Assembly: GCF_038181555.1 (NCBI RefSeq) | Contig: NZ_JBBWUA010000004.1 | Span: 124,001-188,000 of the forward strand | Source of the DNA: Desulfitobacterium sp038181555 | GTDB lineage: Bacteria; Bacillota; Desulfitobacteriia; Desulfitobacteriales; Desulfitobacteriaceae | Direction: 5' to 3' | DNA length: 64,000 nt | Notes under the pieces: generated by a model | Told to the model about the DNA's origin: nothing | The model's database searches: none | The model's input: only the letters and a program-made list of their open reading frames with translations | Program-made: the position numbers and the translations under genes | In this document: piece by piece, positions 50,502-59,811 of the stretch | Layout of the letters: every line of letters starts with the position of its first letter | Position numbering within the stretch: the stretch's first letter is position 1

Positions 50502-50998
50502 TGTTAAGAGTCGGGGTCATTACCGCTAGCGATAAAGGCTCGCAAGGTCAGAGAGAGGATCTTTCCGGAGCTGTTTTGAAAGATCTCGTCAAAGAAATCG
50601 GCGGAGAGGTAGTTTTGTATACCATCGTTCCAGATGACCAAGAAATTTTGGCACAGACTATGAAAGAATGGGTAGATGTGAATGGTTTAGATCTTATTCT
50701 AACCACAGGTGGCACAGGCTTCTCTTTGCGTGACGTTACTCCGGAAGCCACCATTTCTATCTCTGATCGTCTGGTTCCAGGAATTGCCGAAGTAATGCGT
50801 TATGAAAGCTACAAAATCACTCCGAAGGCTATGTTAAGCCGTGCCGTTGCTGTCTTACGCAAGAAGACATTAATCATCAATATGCCAGGCTCCCCTAAAG
50901 CGGTTAAAGAGTGTTGGGCAGCCCTTGTTCCAGCTTTGCCACATGGAATCCAGATTCTTAAAGGCGAAGCTAGCGAGTGTGCAACTCCTTCACAATAA
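50501..50998 (+). CDS. mogA: Molybdopterin adenylyltransferase MogA
   Basis: 165 residues. Motifs TASDKGSQGQREDLSG, LTTGGTGFSLRDVTPEAT and NMPGSPKAVKECW are those of MogA/MoaB. It adenylates molybdopterin before metal insertion. The ATG overlaps the previous stop region, continuing the moaA-moaC-MOSC-mogA operon. A standard set for pterin delivery to the formate dehydrogenase. Confidence 0.92.
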   Translation: MLRVGVITASDKGSQGQREDLSGAVLKDLVKEIGGEVVLYTIVPDDQEILAQTMKEWVDVNGLDLILTTGGTGFSLRDVTPEATISISDRLVPGIAEVMRYESYKITPKAMLSRAVAVLRKKTLIINMPGSPKAVKECWAALVPALPHGIQILKGEASECATPSQ

Positions 50999-51129
50999 TT
51001 AAAGATTGAATTGACACTCAAAAGTTGCAAAGTAAGGACTTCGAAATCAAACTAAATGTGCATGCTTGTCACCCCTGTACAAACCCTGCGTATTCTATAG
51101 TAAGCAGGTGGAAACGGGGTGATTTTGTT

Positions 51130-51951
51130 TTGAAAGCCATTGCTTTTATTGATTACGAAAATATATGGACAGGACTCTTTGAACAAGGGTATGAATTAAC
51201 ACCCGAAATTCTCATGGGTTCCATTCAACTTTATGTTGAAAAAAATAGCTATGAGCTATCGGCTATTTATCTATATGCTAATTTTGATCGCGAGGAATTC
51301 TGGCGAACTCAGACTCTCTTTGAAAAAAATAATGTCTATACACGTCATATTTATGGAAAGAACAGTTTTTCTAGTACCCTGCTACGGCGAAATGCTGCAG
51401 ATATAGAACTAATTCTGGAGGCCCAAGAAATCCTATTGACTCGCACCTCTGCCTTTGATGTTATTCTCCTTTTGACAGGGGATGGAGATTTTTTACCACT
51501 GGTAAGAAAAATAAAAGCTTGGGGGAAAGAGGTGAAGGTCATTGGTGCCAACGGAAACATGCACCACGATCTGCAGATGTTTAGTGATTATGGGGAACTC
51601 TCTAGTGAATTTCTCACTCAGGCAAAACCTTTTATAAATAACGCTGATGAAGATATTAAGCAAGGAATCCTGATTCTTGCAAATCTACAGTTAAGCATGA
51701 GGTATATTGCTTCCACCAAAGCGCGGACCGCCTTAGCAGAGCACTTAGGAGCAACTGCATTACAGGTGAAGGACTTCATTCGCTATTTCTTAAATGAAAG
51801 GATTCTCTTTGAACGAGAATATGCCGACTCAAATTTGAAAATAGGAAAAACTAAGATCTATCTTTTAAATCTGGAACACGACCTTGTTCAAAATGTTTTA
51901 GGTTCATCCTTAGTAGAGATACGCAAACGTTATGAAAAGCTAAGTAACTAA
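51130..51951 (+). CDS. NYN-domain (LabA/DUF88) protein
   Basis: 273 residues from TTG 51130 with GGGGTGA about 8 nt upstream; a longer reading from 51025 has no site. The NYN domain is a PIN-like putative RNase: AFIDYENIWTG at the start and LLTGDGDFLPLVRKI bring conserved acidic residues together, with DIELILEAQE between. The C-terminal third looks like a winged helix (HLGATALQVKDFIRYFL). Likely acts on RNA; target unknown. It stands alone after the Moco operon. Confidence 0.87.
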   Translation: MKAIAFIDYENIWTGLFEQGYELTPEILMGSIQLYVEKNSYELSAIYLYANFDREEFWRTQTLFEKNNVYTRHIYGKNSFSSTLLRRNAADIELILEAQEILLTRTSAFDVILLLTGDGDFLPLVRKIKAWGKEVKVIGANGNMHHDLQMFSDYGELSSEFLTQAKPFINNADEDIKQGILILANLQLSMRYIASTKARTALAEHLGATALQVKDFIRYFLNERILFEREYADSNLKIGKTKIYLLNLEHDLVQNVLGSSLVEIRKRYEKLSN

Positions 51952-51969
51952 ATCCAGTGGAGTAAATAT

Positions 51970-52013
51970 GAAGAGGATATCCGATTGCCAATCGGATGTT
52001 CTCTCTTTTTGTG
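51970..52013 (+). terminator. Terminator after the NYN gene
   Basis: ATCCGATTG and CAATCGGAT pair inside an outer AGAG/CTCT stem, followed by TTTTTG. The remaining 300 bp up to groES show only the CIRCE site. Confidence 0.82.
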
Positions 52014-52231
52014 GGTGTTTTTACCAAAATTATGAATAAATAATCTGGGGTCTGGTCAATATACTCTTTAGTGATTGCAAGCCGAAGGGATGGATTCTGT
52101 CAATTTTAGAGCAAGGCAATAAGGGGTAGATAATGCGAGAAAAATAAAGATATTCGCGCGTAAATCTGCAATAAACCCTTCTGGCAGGATTTGATTTCTT
52201 CATCAACCTTGCATATTATTATAGTATGATG

Positions 52232-52258
52232 TTAGCACTCAACAGGAATGAGTGCTAA
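52232..52258 (+). promoter_or_regulatory. CIRCE operator of groESL
   Basis: TTAGCACTC, nine bases, GAGTGCTAA: a perfect CIRCE palindrome, the site of the HrcA heat-shock repressor. It lies just upstream of the groES ribosome site. Confidence 0.98.
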
Positions 52259-52300
52259 CAATTACAAAAATATTTAGTTCTTAAGGAGGGACTTTCTTCA

Positions 52301-52585
52301 ATGAACATCAAACCTCTAGCTGACCGGGTAGTCATCAAAGCACTCCCCATGGAAGAAAAGACAAAAAGCGGAATCATCATGCCAGATACGGCTAAGGAAA
52401 AACCTCAAGAAGGTGAAATCGTCGCAGTAGGACCTGGTAAAGTGGAAAAAGGAGAACGCGTTGCCTTAGATGTTAAAGTCGGTGATCGCGTTATTTATTC
52501 CAAATATGCCGGTACTGAAGTCAAGTATGACGGTCAAGAGTATCTCATTCTTAAAGAAAATGACATCTTAGCGGTAATTGGCTAA
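52301..52585 (+). CDS. groES: Co-chaperonin GroES
   Basis: 94 residues, normal length. IKPLADRVVIKALPMEEKT start, mobile-loop region GIIMPDTAKEKPQEG, and YAGTEVKYDGQEYLIL near the end. Caps the GroEL ring. ATG behind AAGGAGGG; HrcA-controlled through CIRCE. Confidence 0.97.
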   Translation: MNIKPLADRVVIKALPMEEKTKSGIIMPDTAKEKPQEGEIVAVGPGKVEKGERVALDVKVGDRVIYSKYAGTEVKYDGQEYLILKENDILAVIG

Positions 52586-52685
52586 CGTATATCTTGTTAC
52601 TCACTTATGGATTGAAAATGTAAATACTTACTTATGACTGACTTTATCGACTTATTAGTTTAGATTATTAAGGAGGAACTTTAAA

Positions 52686-54320
52686 GTGGCAAAACAAATC
52701 ATTTTTAATGAAGAAGCTCGCCATGCCTTAGAACGTGGTGTCAATGCTTTGGCTGAAGCTGTTCGTATCACACTCGGACCTAAAGGTCGCAATGTTGTAT
52801 TAGATAAAAAATTCGGTGCGCCCCTAATTACCAATGACGGTGTGACCATTGCTCGGGAGATCGAGTTAGAAGATTCTTTTGAAAATATGGGAGCGCAACT
52901 TGTCAAAGAAGTTGCGACCAAAACCAATGATGTTGCCGGGGACGGAACCACCACAGCGACAGTTTTAGCTCAAGCCATTATTCGTGAGGGCTTGAAAAAC
53001 GTAGCTGCCGGTGCAAATCCCATGGGAATTAAGCGCGGGATTGAGCAAGCTGTTGAATCTATTGTTAATGATATTAAAACTAATGCTAAACCAATTGAAA
53101 GCAAAGAAGCTATTGCCCAAGTTGCTTCCATCTCTGCCGGAGATAACACCATCGGTGCTCTTATCTCTGACGCTATGGAGAAGGTCGGCAAAGACGGCGT
53201 AATCACAGTAGAAGAAGCCAAAGGAATGACCACTGAATTACAAGTTGTTGAAGGTATGCAATTTGATCGTGGTTACATCTCCGCATACATGATTACTGAT
53301 ACCGACAAGATGGAAGCTGTTCTAAATGATCCTTTCATCTTAATCACTGATAAAAAGATTGGCGCAATTGCCGATATTCTCCCTGTTCTTGAGAAAGTCG
53401 TTCAAGCGGGCCGTCAATTGGTGATTATTGCAGAAGATATCGAAGGTGAAGCATTAGCAACCCTCGTTCTCAATAAACTACGCGGAACCTTTACCTGCGT
53501 TGCTGTAAAAGCTCCTGGCTTCGGTGATCGCCGCAAAGCAATGCTGGAAGATATCGCCGTTCTTACCGGTGGTACAGTCATCACCGAGGATCTTGGTCTG
53601 AAACTAGAAAACACTACCGTCGATATGTTGGGACGTGCTCGTCAAGTTCGTGTTACAAAAGAAGAAACTACAATTGTTGAAGGCACTGGTTCCCAAGATA
53701 ACATTAAGGGACGCGTCGAAGCCCTTAAAAAACAAATCGATGAAACTACTTCCGATTTTGATCGGGAAAAACTACAAGAACGCTTGGCTAAATTAGCCGG
53801 TGGCGTTGCCGTAATTCAAGTCGGTGCTGCTACTGAAGTTGAAATGAAAGAAAAGAAACTCCGCATTGAAGATGCTTTAGCTGCTACTCGCGCCGCAGTT
53901 GAAGAAGGAATCGTCTCTGGCGGTGGTACTACTTTAGTGGATGCTGCTCAAGCGTTAGATAGCCTCCAATTGGTAGGAGACGAAAAGACCGGTGTAGCCA
54001 TCGTTCGTCGTGCCCTTGAAGAACCTCTCCGTCAAATTGCGAACAATGCCGGTTTTGAAGGTTCGATCGTCGTTGAGAAGGTCCGCAATGCTGGACGTGG
54101 TGTTGGTTTCAACGCACTCACCGAGGAATATGAAGATATGATTGCTGCCGGAATCGTTGACCCTGCGAAGGTAACACGTTCTGCTCTACAAAACGCTGCT
54201 TCCATCGCGGCTATGCTATTGACCACAGAGTGCCTGATTTCTGATATCCCATCCAAAGATAACGGTGCTGCTGCTATGGCTGGTATGGGTGGCATGGGCG
54301 GAATGGGCGGCATGATGTAG
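52686..54320 (+). CDS. groEL: Chaperonin GroEL
   Basis: 544 residues, normal length. TLGPKGRNVVLDKKFG, NDGVTIAREIEL and DVAGDGTTTATVLAQAI form the ATP site; the C-terminus is the usual GGM repeat. GTG start behind AAGGAGG. Second gene of the CIRCE-controlled operon. Confidence 0.98.
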   Translation: MAKQIIFNEEARHALERGVNALAEAVRITLGPKGRNVVLDKKFGAPLITNDGVTIAREIELEDSFENMGAQLVKEVATKTNDVAGDGTTTATVLAQAIIREGLKNVAAGANPMGIKRGIEQAVESIVNDIKTNAKPIESKEAIAQVASISAGDNTIGALISDAMEKVGKDGVITVEEAKGMTTELQVVEGMQFDRGYISAYMITDTDKMEAVLNDPFILITDKKIGAIADILPVLEKVVQAGRQLVIIAEDIEGEALATLVLNKLRGTFTCVAVKAPGFGDRRKAMLEDIAVLTGGTVITEDLGLKLENTTVDMLGRARQVRVTKEETTIVEGTGSQDNIKGRVEALKKQIDETTSDFDREKLQERLAKLAGGVAVIQVGAATEVEMKEKKLRIEDALAATRAAVEEGIVSGGGTTLVDAAQALDSLQLVGDEKTGVAIVRRALEEPLRQIANNAGFEGSIVVEKVRNAGRGVGFNALTEEYEDMIAAGIVDPAKVTRSALQNAASIAAMLLTTECLISDIPSKDNGAAAMAGMGGMGGMGGMM

Positions 54321-54772
54321 TCCATAGGGTAAACATTTTTCCATAGAAAATATCCATACACTAGACTGGTATGGACAGGATTAGAGGCTTCTCATGAGTT
54401 CGGTGAACTTATGGGAGGCCTCTTTTTTAGTTTTGATGGTATTCACACAGACGAGTCTTGTTGCTTTGCGTCCCAAAAAGTGTGCCTTTTAAGCTTTATA
54501 ATATCATGTGAAAATCCTATAGATAAACCTAATTAAAGCTGCAATAAATCGCATGATAGCTGGTAGAGGAGAAGCTACTACTAAAGCTTTGCTATACAAA
54601 TTGTTTCACCTCCCCGAATTTGCATGGGTATTGTCTGATATAGAGTATTCAAACATGTCCAAGAATGTGAACGCCTTGTTTGCCATAGAGATAGAACTTC
54701 TCCATTAAGAGAATAAAATATTTAATATTGTACATTAATACCTATGGAAAACTATTTCAAGGAGGTCTACCT
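54321..54772. other. Intergenic stretch after groEL
   Basis: It has the groEL terminator (54384-54428) and a possible 51-codon frame at 54553-54708 without a ribosome site and with no recognisable homology. Nothing else identified. Confidence 0.5.
54384..54430 (+). terminator. Terminator of groESL
   Basis: AGAGGCTTC and the GGAGGCCTCT side pair around a loop with further CATGAGTTC/GAACTTATG pairing, then TTTTTT. Confidence 0.87.
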
Positions 54773-55312
54773 ATGACTGTAATGGACAAAGTTCAATCCG
54801 CTGCTCGTGCAACTGTGCAAGGCATGATAGATCGGGAACCAGTTAATTATCTTGAGGGTGGAGCAATTTACGGTATAATCTCACAAGGGCGGCACAATTT
54901 ATCTTCCCTGGAGATAATGTATAACCATGCCCAAGATTCTGAACTGAAAGAACGCATTCTAGAAGCTATGGAAAAACTCACTAGACCCTTAATCGAAGAA
55001 TGTGAAGGTCTGTTGAAAGAATGCAATGCGGAGGTGCCTCAATTTCACTTCACCAATCACCAATTACAGAAGGGGAATCTGAATATTCCCGAGGATGCGA
55101 GAATGACCGATATGGAAATTGCAGCAGCAATCGGAACAATGGCCAAAGCGGCTCAGATCAATATCCTAGCTGCATTGCAAAGCTCCTACCAATTGCATAT
55201 CGGAATGATGTTCCGCAGATTCCTTGATGAAAGCTTAGATTGGAACTATCGCATCTTGCAATTGATGATTAATAGAGGTTGGCTACCTCATGTTGCAAAA
55301 ATAAAACATTGA
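54773..55312 (+). CDS. DUF3231-like helical protein
   Basis: 179 residues, all helical. NYLEGGAIYGIISQGRHNL is followed by LEIMYNHAQDSELKERI, similar to DUF3231 proteins of spore formers, a ferritin-like group with unknown function. ATG 54773 lies about 6 nt after AAGGAGGT; the earlier ATG at 54728 has no site. Single gene closed by the terminator at 55321. Confidence 0.75.
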   Translation: MTVMDKVQSAARATVQGMIDREPVNYLEGGAIYGIISQGRHNLSSLEIMYNHAQDSELKERILEAMEKLTRPLIEECEGLLKECNAEVPQFHFTNHQLQKGNLNIPEDARMTDMEIAAAIGTMAKAAQINILAALQSSYQLHIGMMFRRFLDESLDWNYRILQLMINRGWLPHVAKIKH

Positions 55313-55320
55313 TATAATTT

Positions 55321-55368
55321 GAAAAGCAGGAGGGTCGTAATGTCTTCAAACCCTCCTGCTTTTTTTAT
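55321..55368. terminator. Terminator between convergent genes
   Basis: AAAGCAGGAGGGT pairs with ACCCTCCTGCTTT, followed by a T run; the A-rich left flank may serve the minus-strand gene. Confidence 0.88.
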
Positions 55369-55371
55369 TTT

Positions 55372-55818
55372 CTACTTTTCCACACCAAAGACCTCATTAA
55401 CAAATGATTGGACAGATTTATTAATTCTTTCTAGGGATTCAGCGAATCTATTCGCGGACTTATCCAGATCAATCCTCATTTCACTGATTCGTACCAAGAA
55501 ATTATTGAAGTATCCTGCGACGCTATTATTGCTTGTTTCATCGTTATGAAGTTCTGTTTGAATATCTTCCGGTGCCACACTGACAAAGGTGATGAGATTA
55601 AGAGGGACCTGAGCTGTAGAGCGTAATTCTTCAAGTGGAGATCCTGAATCAGAAAAGATTTGAGCATTGTCTATGATTACTAAATTGTTTTGAATACTTG
55701 TCAGGCAACCTATCCAATAACCTTCTTGCATATCAATCTGCAGGCGTGTGCCTACCGGGAAGCCATCAAACAATGCCAGGGCATTGGAATTAAGAACACT
55801 ATTTCTACCGAACAACAT
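55372..55818 (-). CDS. Uncharacterised 148-residue protein
   Basis: Begins with a beta-rich module (VGTRLQIDMQEGYWIGCLTS, NNLVIID) resembling a small beta-barrel, and ends with a helical segment (DLDKSANRFAESLERINKSV). No signal peptide or Cys cluster. ATG on the minus strand with AAAGGAGG upstream, so it is a real gene. Family and role not recognised. Nothing in the neighbours suggests a function. Confidence 0.7.
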   Translation of the reverse strand: MLFGRNSVLNSNALALFDGFPVGTRLQIDMQEGYWIGCLTSIQNNLVIIDNAQIFSDSGSPLEELRSTAQVPLNLITFVSVAPEDIQTELHNDETSNNSVAGYFNNFLVRISEMRIDLDKSANRFAESLERINKSVQSFVNEVFGVEK

Positions 55819-55977
55819 GGTGTATGCGCCTCCTTTTCTACATAATATGTCCGAAAAGAGTTTGCTGTTACGTCAAATTACAGTCCTTCATACCATTGAA
55901 GAGTAAAATTTTCCATGGAATAGGGCAACCTGGAACTACATAAAGTGTGATAAGAACTCCGCCAGGGAGGCCAGCAT

Positions 55978-56640
55978 ATGAAGAAAAGAGGAATACTGTT
56001 ACTCATCTTAATCAGCACCGTGTTCATCGGGGGTATCGTGGGGAAACTTTTATGGAAACCCGACCCAATAGAATTGCTAACACACGGCCTAGAAGAATTG
56101 ACTCAAGCGACCTCTTTTCGCTACACAATGATCCAACATCAAATGGTAGAAGGAAAAGATCGCATACTCAATGAAATCGTAGGAGAAAAGGACGGTGAGA
56201 ACACTCGAATCTCAGGGGAAATCGTGGGCACAGATGTGGAAATGATCCTAACGGTTGAGGGACTCTATATGAAGGACCCATTTAGCAAGCGTTGGATTCG
56301 CTATCCAAGTGTCCCGGCTGCTCATGAAGTCTTTCTGGCGGAGCTCAATCCATTAGCATCGTTGCAATTCAAGGAGTACGGTGAGGTGGTGCTGCAGGGC
56401 CAAGAAAAACTTGACGATTCCAAGACTTGGGTAATCAAATTTAATCCAACAATTCAAAATCAAGCCATGGAAAGTGGATGGACTGAATTTTCCTATATCG
56501 TGTTTGTTGGTAAGAAAGATCAACTGATTCATCGGGTAGTCATTGAGGCGAAAAGAAAAACAGATAATCAAATGATGTCTTTAACAATGAATTTTAAGGA
56601 TTACGGCGAAAAAATCAATATCTCCGTGCCCATTCAGTAA
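55978..56640 (+). CDS. Exported protein with outer-domain beta fold, function unknown
   Basis: 220 residues. Basic start and hydrophobic segment (about 4-24), no lipobox Cys. The rest alternates beta-like stretches (TSFRYTMIQHQMVEG, RISGEIVGTDVEMIL) reminiscent of LolA/LppX-type or sporulation-associated secreted domains. ATG behind AGGGAGG. No partner genes. The assignment to that fold is only an impression from pattern. Confidence 0.7.
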   Translation: MKKRGILLLILISTVFIGGIVGKLLWKPDPIELLTHGLEELTQATSFRYTMIQHQMVEGKDRILNEIVGEKDGENTRISGEIVGTDVEMILTVEGLYMKDPFSKRWIRYPSVPAAHEVFLAELNPLASLQFKEYGEVVLQGQEKLDDSKTWVIKFNPTIQNQAMESGWTEFSYIVFVGKKDQLIHRVVIEAKRKTDNQMMSLTMNFKDYGEKINISVPIQ

Positions 56641-56667
56641 TGTATCGTTTCGAAGCTAAATAGATTA

Positions 56668-56712
56668 TTAGCAAGAGGCTTCCATAACTTATGAGGAGCC
56701 TCTTTAGCTATT
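56668..56712 (+). terminator. Terminator after the 55978 gene
   Basis: AAGAGGCTTCCATAA pairs with TTATGAGGAGCCTCTT, followed by TAGC; the T run is short. Confidence 0.6.
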
Positions 56713-56827
56713 AACCGAATTTTAGTCTTTGATGAATAGAAAACGTTCGATTTCTGTTTGCCACTTTAACAGTACTCTGCTATAATTTTAAGTCTAGAAT
56801 ATTTTTATCCGCGGAGGTGTTTATAGA

Positions 56828-57373
56828 GTGGAAGAGAAAATAGGCAAAATTTTATTATGCCGTGAGGAGATTCAAAAACGTGTAGCTGAGCTGGGTGAAG
56901 AAATTACCCGTGAGTATAAAGGAAAAAACTTGCTAGTTGTGGCGATTCTTAAAGGGGCAGTCCCCTTCATGGCTGATCTAATTCGGGAAATCAAGACTCC
57001 TTTGAAGTATGATTTCATGGCTGTTTCCAGTTATGGAGCTTCGACTCATTCTTCTGGTGTAGTAAGAATCATGAAGGATTTGGAGCGGAGTGTCGAAGAT
57101 GTACACATTTTAATCGTCGAAGATATTATTGACACGGGGTTAACCTTAAAATATTTGAAGGAAAACTTAGCGGCTCGGAATCCTCTTAGTATTAAGGTTG
57201 CTACTTTACTGGACAAGCCAGACCGTCGTAAGGCAGATGTTGTGCCGGATTATAATGGCTTTACAATACCCGATGAATTTGTAGTGGGTTATGGTCTCGA
57301 TTTTGATGAACAGTATCGTAACTTGCCGTATGTGGGGATACTAAAACCTGAAGCCTATTCATCTGAATGTTGA
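56828..57373 (+). CDS. hpt: Hypoxanthine phosphoribosyltransferase
   Basis: 181 residues. PRPP-binding motif LIVEDIIDTGLTL (about residue 98), preceded by VVAILKGAVPFMADL and SSYGAST. Recycles hypoxanthine and guanine to nucleotides. GTG start behind GGAGGTG. Followed by guaA in the same direction, a purine salvage and synthesis pair. Confidence 0.95.
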   Translation: MEEKIGKILLCREEIQKRVAELGEEITREYKGKNLLVVAILKGAVPFMADLIREIKTPLKYDFMAVSSYGASTHSSGVVRIMKDLERSVEDVHILIVEDIIDTGLTLKYLKENLAARNPLSIKVATLLDKPDRRKADVVPDYNGFTIPDEFVVGYGLDFDEQYRNLPYVGILKPEAYSSEC

Positions 57374-57400
57374 AATAGGGTTAAAGTGGGAGGCAAAAGG

Positions 57401-58933
57401 ATGGCTCAAGAGCTCATACTAGTACTGGATTTTGGTGGTCAATATAATCAACTCATTGCACGGCGTGTCCGGGAAGCCCATGTGTACTCAGAAATGATTT
57501 CCTATAAAACTCCCGTAGAAGAAATTAAGGCAAGGAACCCGCAAGGCATTATCTTTTCCGGAGGGCCGGCGAGTGTCAATCAAGAAGGCGCTCCCATGGT
57601 GGATAAGGCCATTTACGAACTGGGAATTCCGATCTTTGGTATTTGTTATGGTATGCAGCTCATGACCGCTCAACTGGGTGGCACGGTTATTCATCCTGAA
57701 GCCAGTGAATATGGCAAAGCGCTACTTTATGTAGATCAAGCCAGCGGCTTATGGGAAGGTTTAGGGGGAGAACGGCAATGCTGGATGAGCCATGGGGATT
57801 CGGTAGCCGAGCTACCGGAAGGCTTTGTCATAGCTGCCCATACCCATCATACCCCAGTTGCTGCTATGATGGATGAGAGACGCCACTTTTACGGAGTACA
57901 ATTTCACCCCGAGGTCAAGCATACTCCGGATGGTCAAACCATGTTAAAGCACTTCTTATTTGATGTCTGTGGATGCCATGGCGATTGGACCATGGAATCC
58001 TTTATTGATGCTCAAGTCAAAGCAATCCAGGAGAAGGTGGGAGACCGTCAGGTGCTCTGCGCCTTGAGCGGCGGGGTGGACTCATCCGTGGCTGCCGTCC
58101 TTGTTCATAAAGCTATCGGAGACCAACTGACTTGTGTATTCGTCGATCATGGGTTCATGCGCAAGCATGAGCCCGAACAGGTCAAGAAAATATTTGCTGA
58201 GCAATTCCACCTCAATCTGATTTTCGTGGATGCCAAGGAGCGTTTTATGGCTAAGGTCGGCGGAGTTTCCGATCCGGAGACCAAGCGGATCGGCATCGGC
58301 AATGAATTTATTCGCCTGTTTGAGGATGAAGCTCGCAAGCTCGGTGAGATTGATTTCTTAGTACAAGGCACACTTTACCCGGATATCGTGGAGAGTGGAA
58401 CCGATACGGCAGAAACCATTAAAAGTCATCACAATGTGGGCGGACTTCCTGAAGATATGCAGTTTCAGTTGATCGAACCTTTGAACATGCTCTTTAAGGA
58501 CGAAGTTCGAGAAGTAGGTGCTGAACTAGGTATTCCTGATGAAATCGTTTGGCGGCAGCCTTTCCCGGGACCGGGATTGGCAATCCGAATTCTTGGTGAA
58601 ATCACGCTAGAAAAGCTAGATATTCTCCGGGAAGCGGATGCCATTATCGTCGAAGAAATCCGCAATGCAGGACTTTATAAGGAGGTTTGGCAATCCTTCG
58701 CTGTGCTTCCTAGTATTAAAAGCGTCGGCGTGATGGGAGATGGCCGGACCTATGAGTATCCTATCGTCGTCCGTGCGGTGTCCAGTGAGGATGCCATGAC
58801 TGCCGACTGGGCAAGATTACCCTATGATCTCCTGGAGAAAATATCTACACGCATCGTCAATGAAGTGAAAGGTGTCAACCGCGTTGTGTATGACATCACG
58901 TCGAAGCCCCCTGGCACTATTGAGTGGGAATAA
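57401..58933 (+). CDS. guaA: GMP synthase (glutamine-hydrolysing)
   Basis: 510 residues. Class I glutamine amidotransferase part (FSGGPASV, nucleophile in FGICYGMQL, VQFHPEV) followed by the ATP pyrophosphatase PP-loop SGGVDSSVAAVL and the C-terminal dimerisation domain (GVMGDGRTYEYP, KPPGTIEWE). ATG 57401 has GGGAGG upstream; GTG 57386 overlaps it. Ends at a strong terminator. Confidence 0.97.
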   Translation: MAQELILVLDFGGQYNQLIARRVREAHVYSEMISYKTPVEEIKARNPQGIIFSGGPASVNQEGAPMVDKAIYELGIPIFGICYGMQLMTAQLGGTVIHPEASEYGKALLYVDQASGLWEGLGGERQCWMSHGDSVAELPEGFVIAAHTHHTPVAAMMDERRHFYGVQFHPEVKHTPDGQTMLKHFLFDVCGCHGDWTMESFIDAQVKAIQEKVGDRQVLCALSGGVDSSVAAVLVHKAIGDQLTCVFVDHGFMRKHEPEQVKKIFAEQFHLNLIFVDAKERFMAKVGGVSDPETKRIGIGNEFIRLFEDEARKLGEIDFLVQGTLYPDIVESGTDTAETIKSHHNVGGLPEDMQFQLIEPLNMLFKDEVREVGAELGIPDEIVWRQPFPGPGLAIRILGEITLEKLDILREADAIIVEEIRNAGLYKEVWQSFAVLPSIKSVGVMGDGRTYEYPIVVRAVSSEDAMTADWARLPYDLLEKISTRIVNEVKGVNRVVYDITSKPPGTIEWE

Positions 58934-58948
58934 GAGACAAAAAACAAC

Positions 58949-58997
58949 CTCGGAATCCTTGAAATTATTAGGATTCCGAGGTTGTTTTGTTTTGAGT
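58949..58997 (+). terminator. Terminator after guaA, also facing hicB
   Basis: AACCTCGGAATCC pairs with GGATTCCGAGGTT, followed by GTTTTGTTTT. Confidence 0.88.
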
Positions 58998-59008
58998 ACA
59001 AGATAATA

Positions 59009-59350
59009 TTACACACTATGCAAAATATAGTGCTTGATGGCTTCCTCGACTGTGGCATTTAATGTTTGACCATGAGAAGCTGAGTATAGTACCAGATTCT
59101 TGTGTAGCTCTGGAGTAACACGTACATTAAAGCTTCCACGATATACTTTTTCCGGCTCTATACTTTTCTCTGCACATAAATCAAGGTAATCATCGACTGC
59201 AGCCTCAAAATCCTCTTTCAGACTTTCTACGCTTTCGCCCTCATAGGAAATCAGGCTATTCACGCCAATAACCTTCCCGAACAGCACTTTATCATTAGCG
59301 GAAAACTCGACAGTGCCACAATATCCTTTATACTCTAGCAGATTACTCAT
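59009..59350 (-). CDS. hicB: HicB-family antitoxin
   Basis: 113 residues. N-terminal partial RNase-H-like HicB domain (YKGYCGTVEFSANDKVLFGKV, ISYEGESVESLKEDFE) followed by a C-terminal ribbon-helix-helix/HTH part (SFNVRVTPELHKNLVLYSA). It blocks HicA and binds its own promoter. Overlaps hicA by 4 nt. Located at the border between guaA and the restriction locus. Confidence 0.92.
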   Translation of the reverse strand: MSNLLEYKGYCGTVEFSANDKVLFGKVIGVNSLISYEGESVESLKEDFEAAVDDYLDLCAEKSIEPEKVYRGSFNVRVTPELHKNLVLYSASHGQTLNATVEEAIKHYILHSV

Positions 59351-59598
59351 ATCAGATCCTCCTGTTCCAAGATTGCTAAAACCTGTTTTATCTGATACTC
59401 CAATAATTCTTTGCGAGGATGCGGTTTATGCAGGCTGATGACAATATTGTCTTTAAGAAATTTCATGCGTGATCCACTTGTCTTGCCCTTATTGGATAAC
59501 TCGAAACCCAGTGATTCAAGTGCACTCTGCATCTCATCAAACGAAAAATCTTTTGGCTGATTTTTTAATCGTTCAATCAATTTCTCTTTCTTTCCCAT
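59347..59598 (-). CDS. hicA: HicA-family mRNA interferase toxin
   Basis: 83 residues, dsRBD-like fold with the conserved Gly-Ser-His region: KGKTSGSRMKFLKDN, then VISLHKPHP with the catalytic His. It cleaves mRNA unless held by HicB. Toxin gene first, as usual for hicAB. Slightly longer than the shortest HicA proteins. Confidence 0.9.
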   Translation of the reverse strand: MGKKEKLIERLKNQPKDFSFDEMQSALESLGFELSNKGKTSGSRMKFLKDNIVISLHKPHPRKELLEYQIKQVLAILEQEDLI

Positions 59599-59811
59599 TG
59601 CCTCACCTCTTCTGATATTAGTATAGCATAATGTATTAAATTTGCAACTAAATTGTAGTTGCAGATTTCGGGATATTGCACCTATAATAGAGAGCGATTA
59701 GTAATGGCTTTGCTTCCTAGGATGGGTATACCATTTTCTTGTTTAAATTACGTTTCTAGGCTATGATAAAAATGGCATAATTTTTTCATCAAGAGATTAG
59801 GGAGAGTATGC

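Noticed and set aside
54553..54708. Possible 51-residue gene after groEL
   Set aside because: No ribosome site, no recognised family, and it lies in a low-complexity intergenic stretch.
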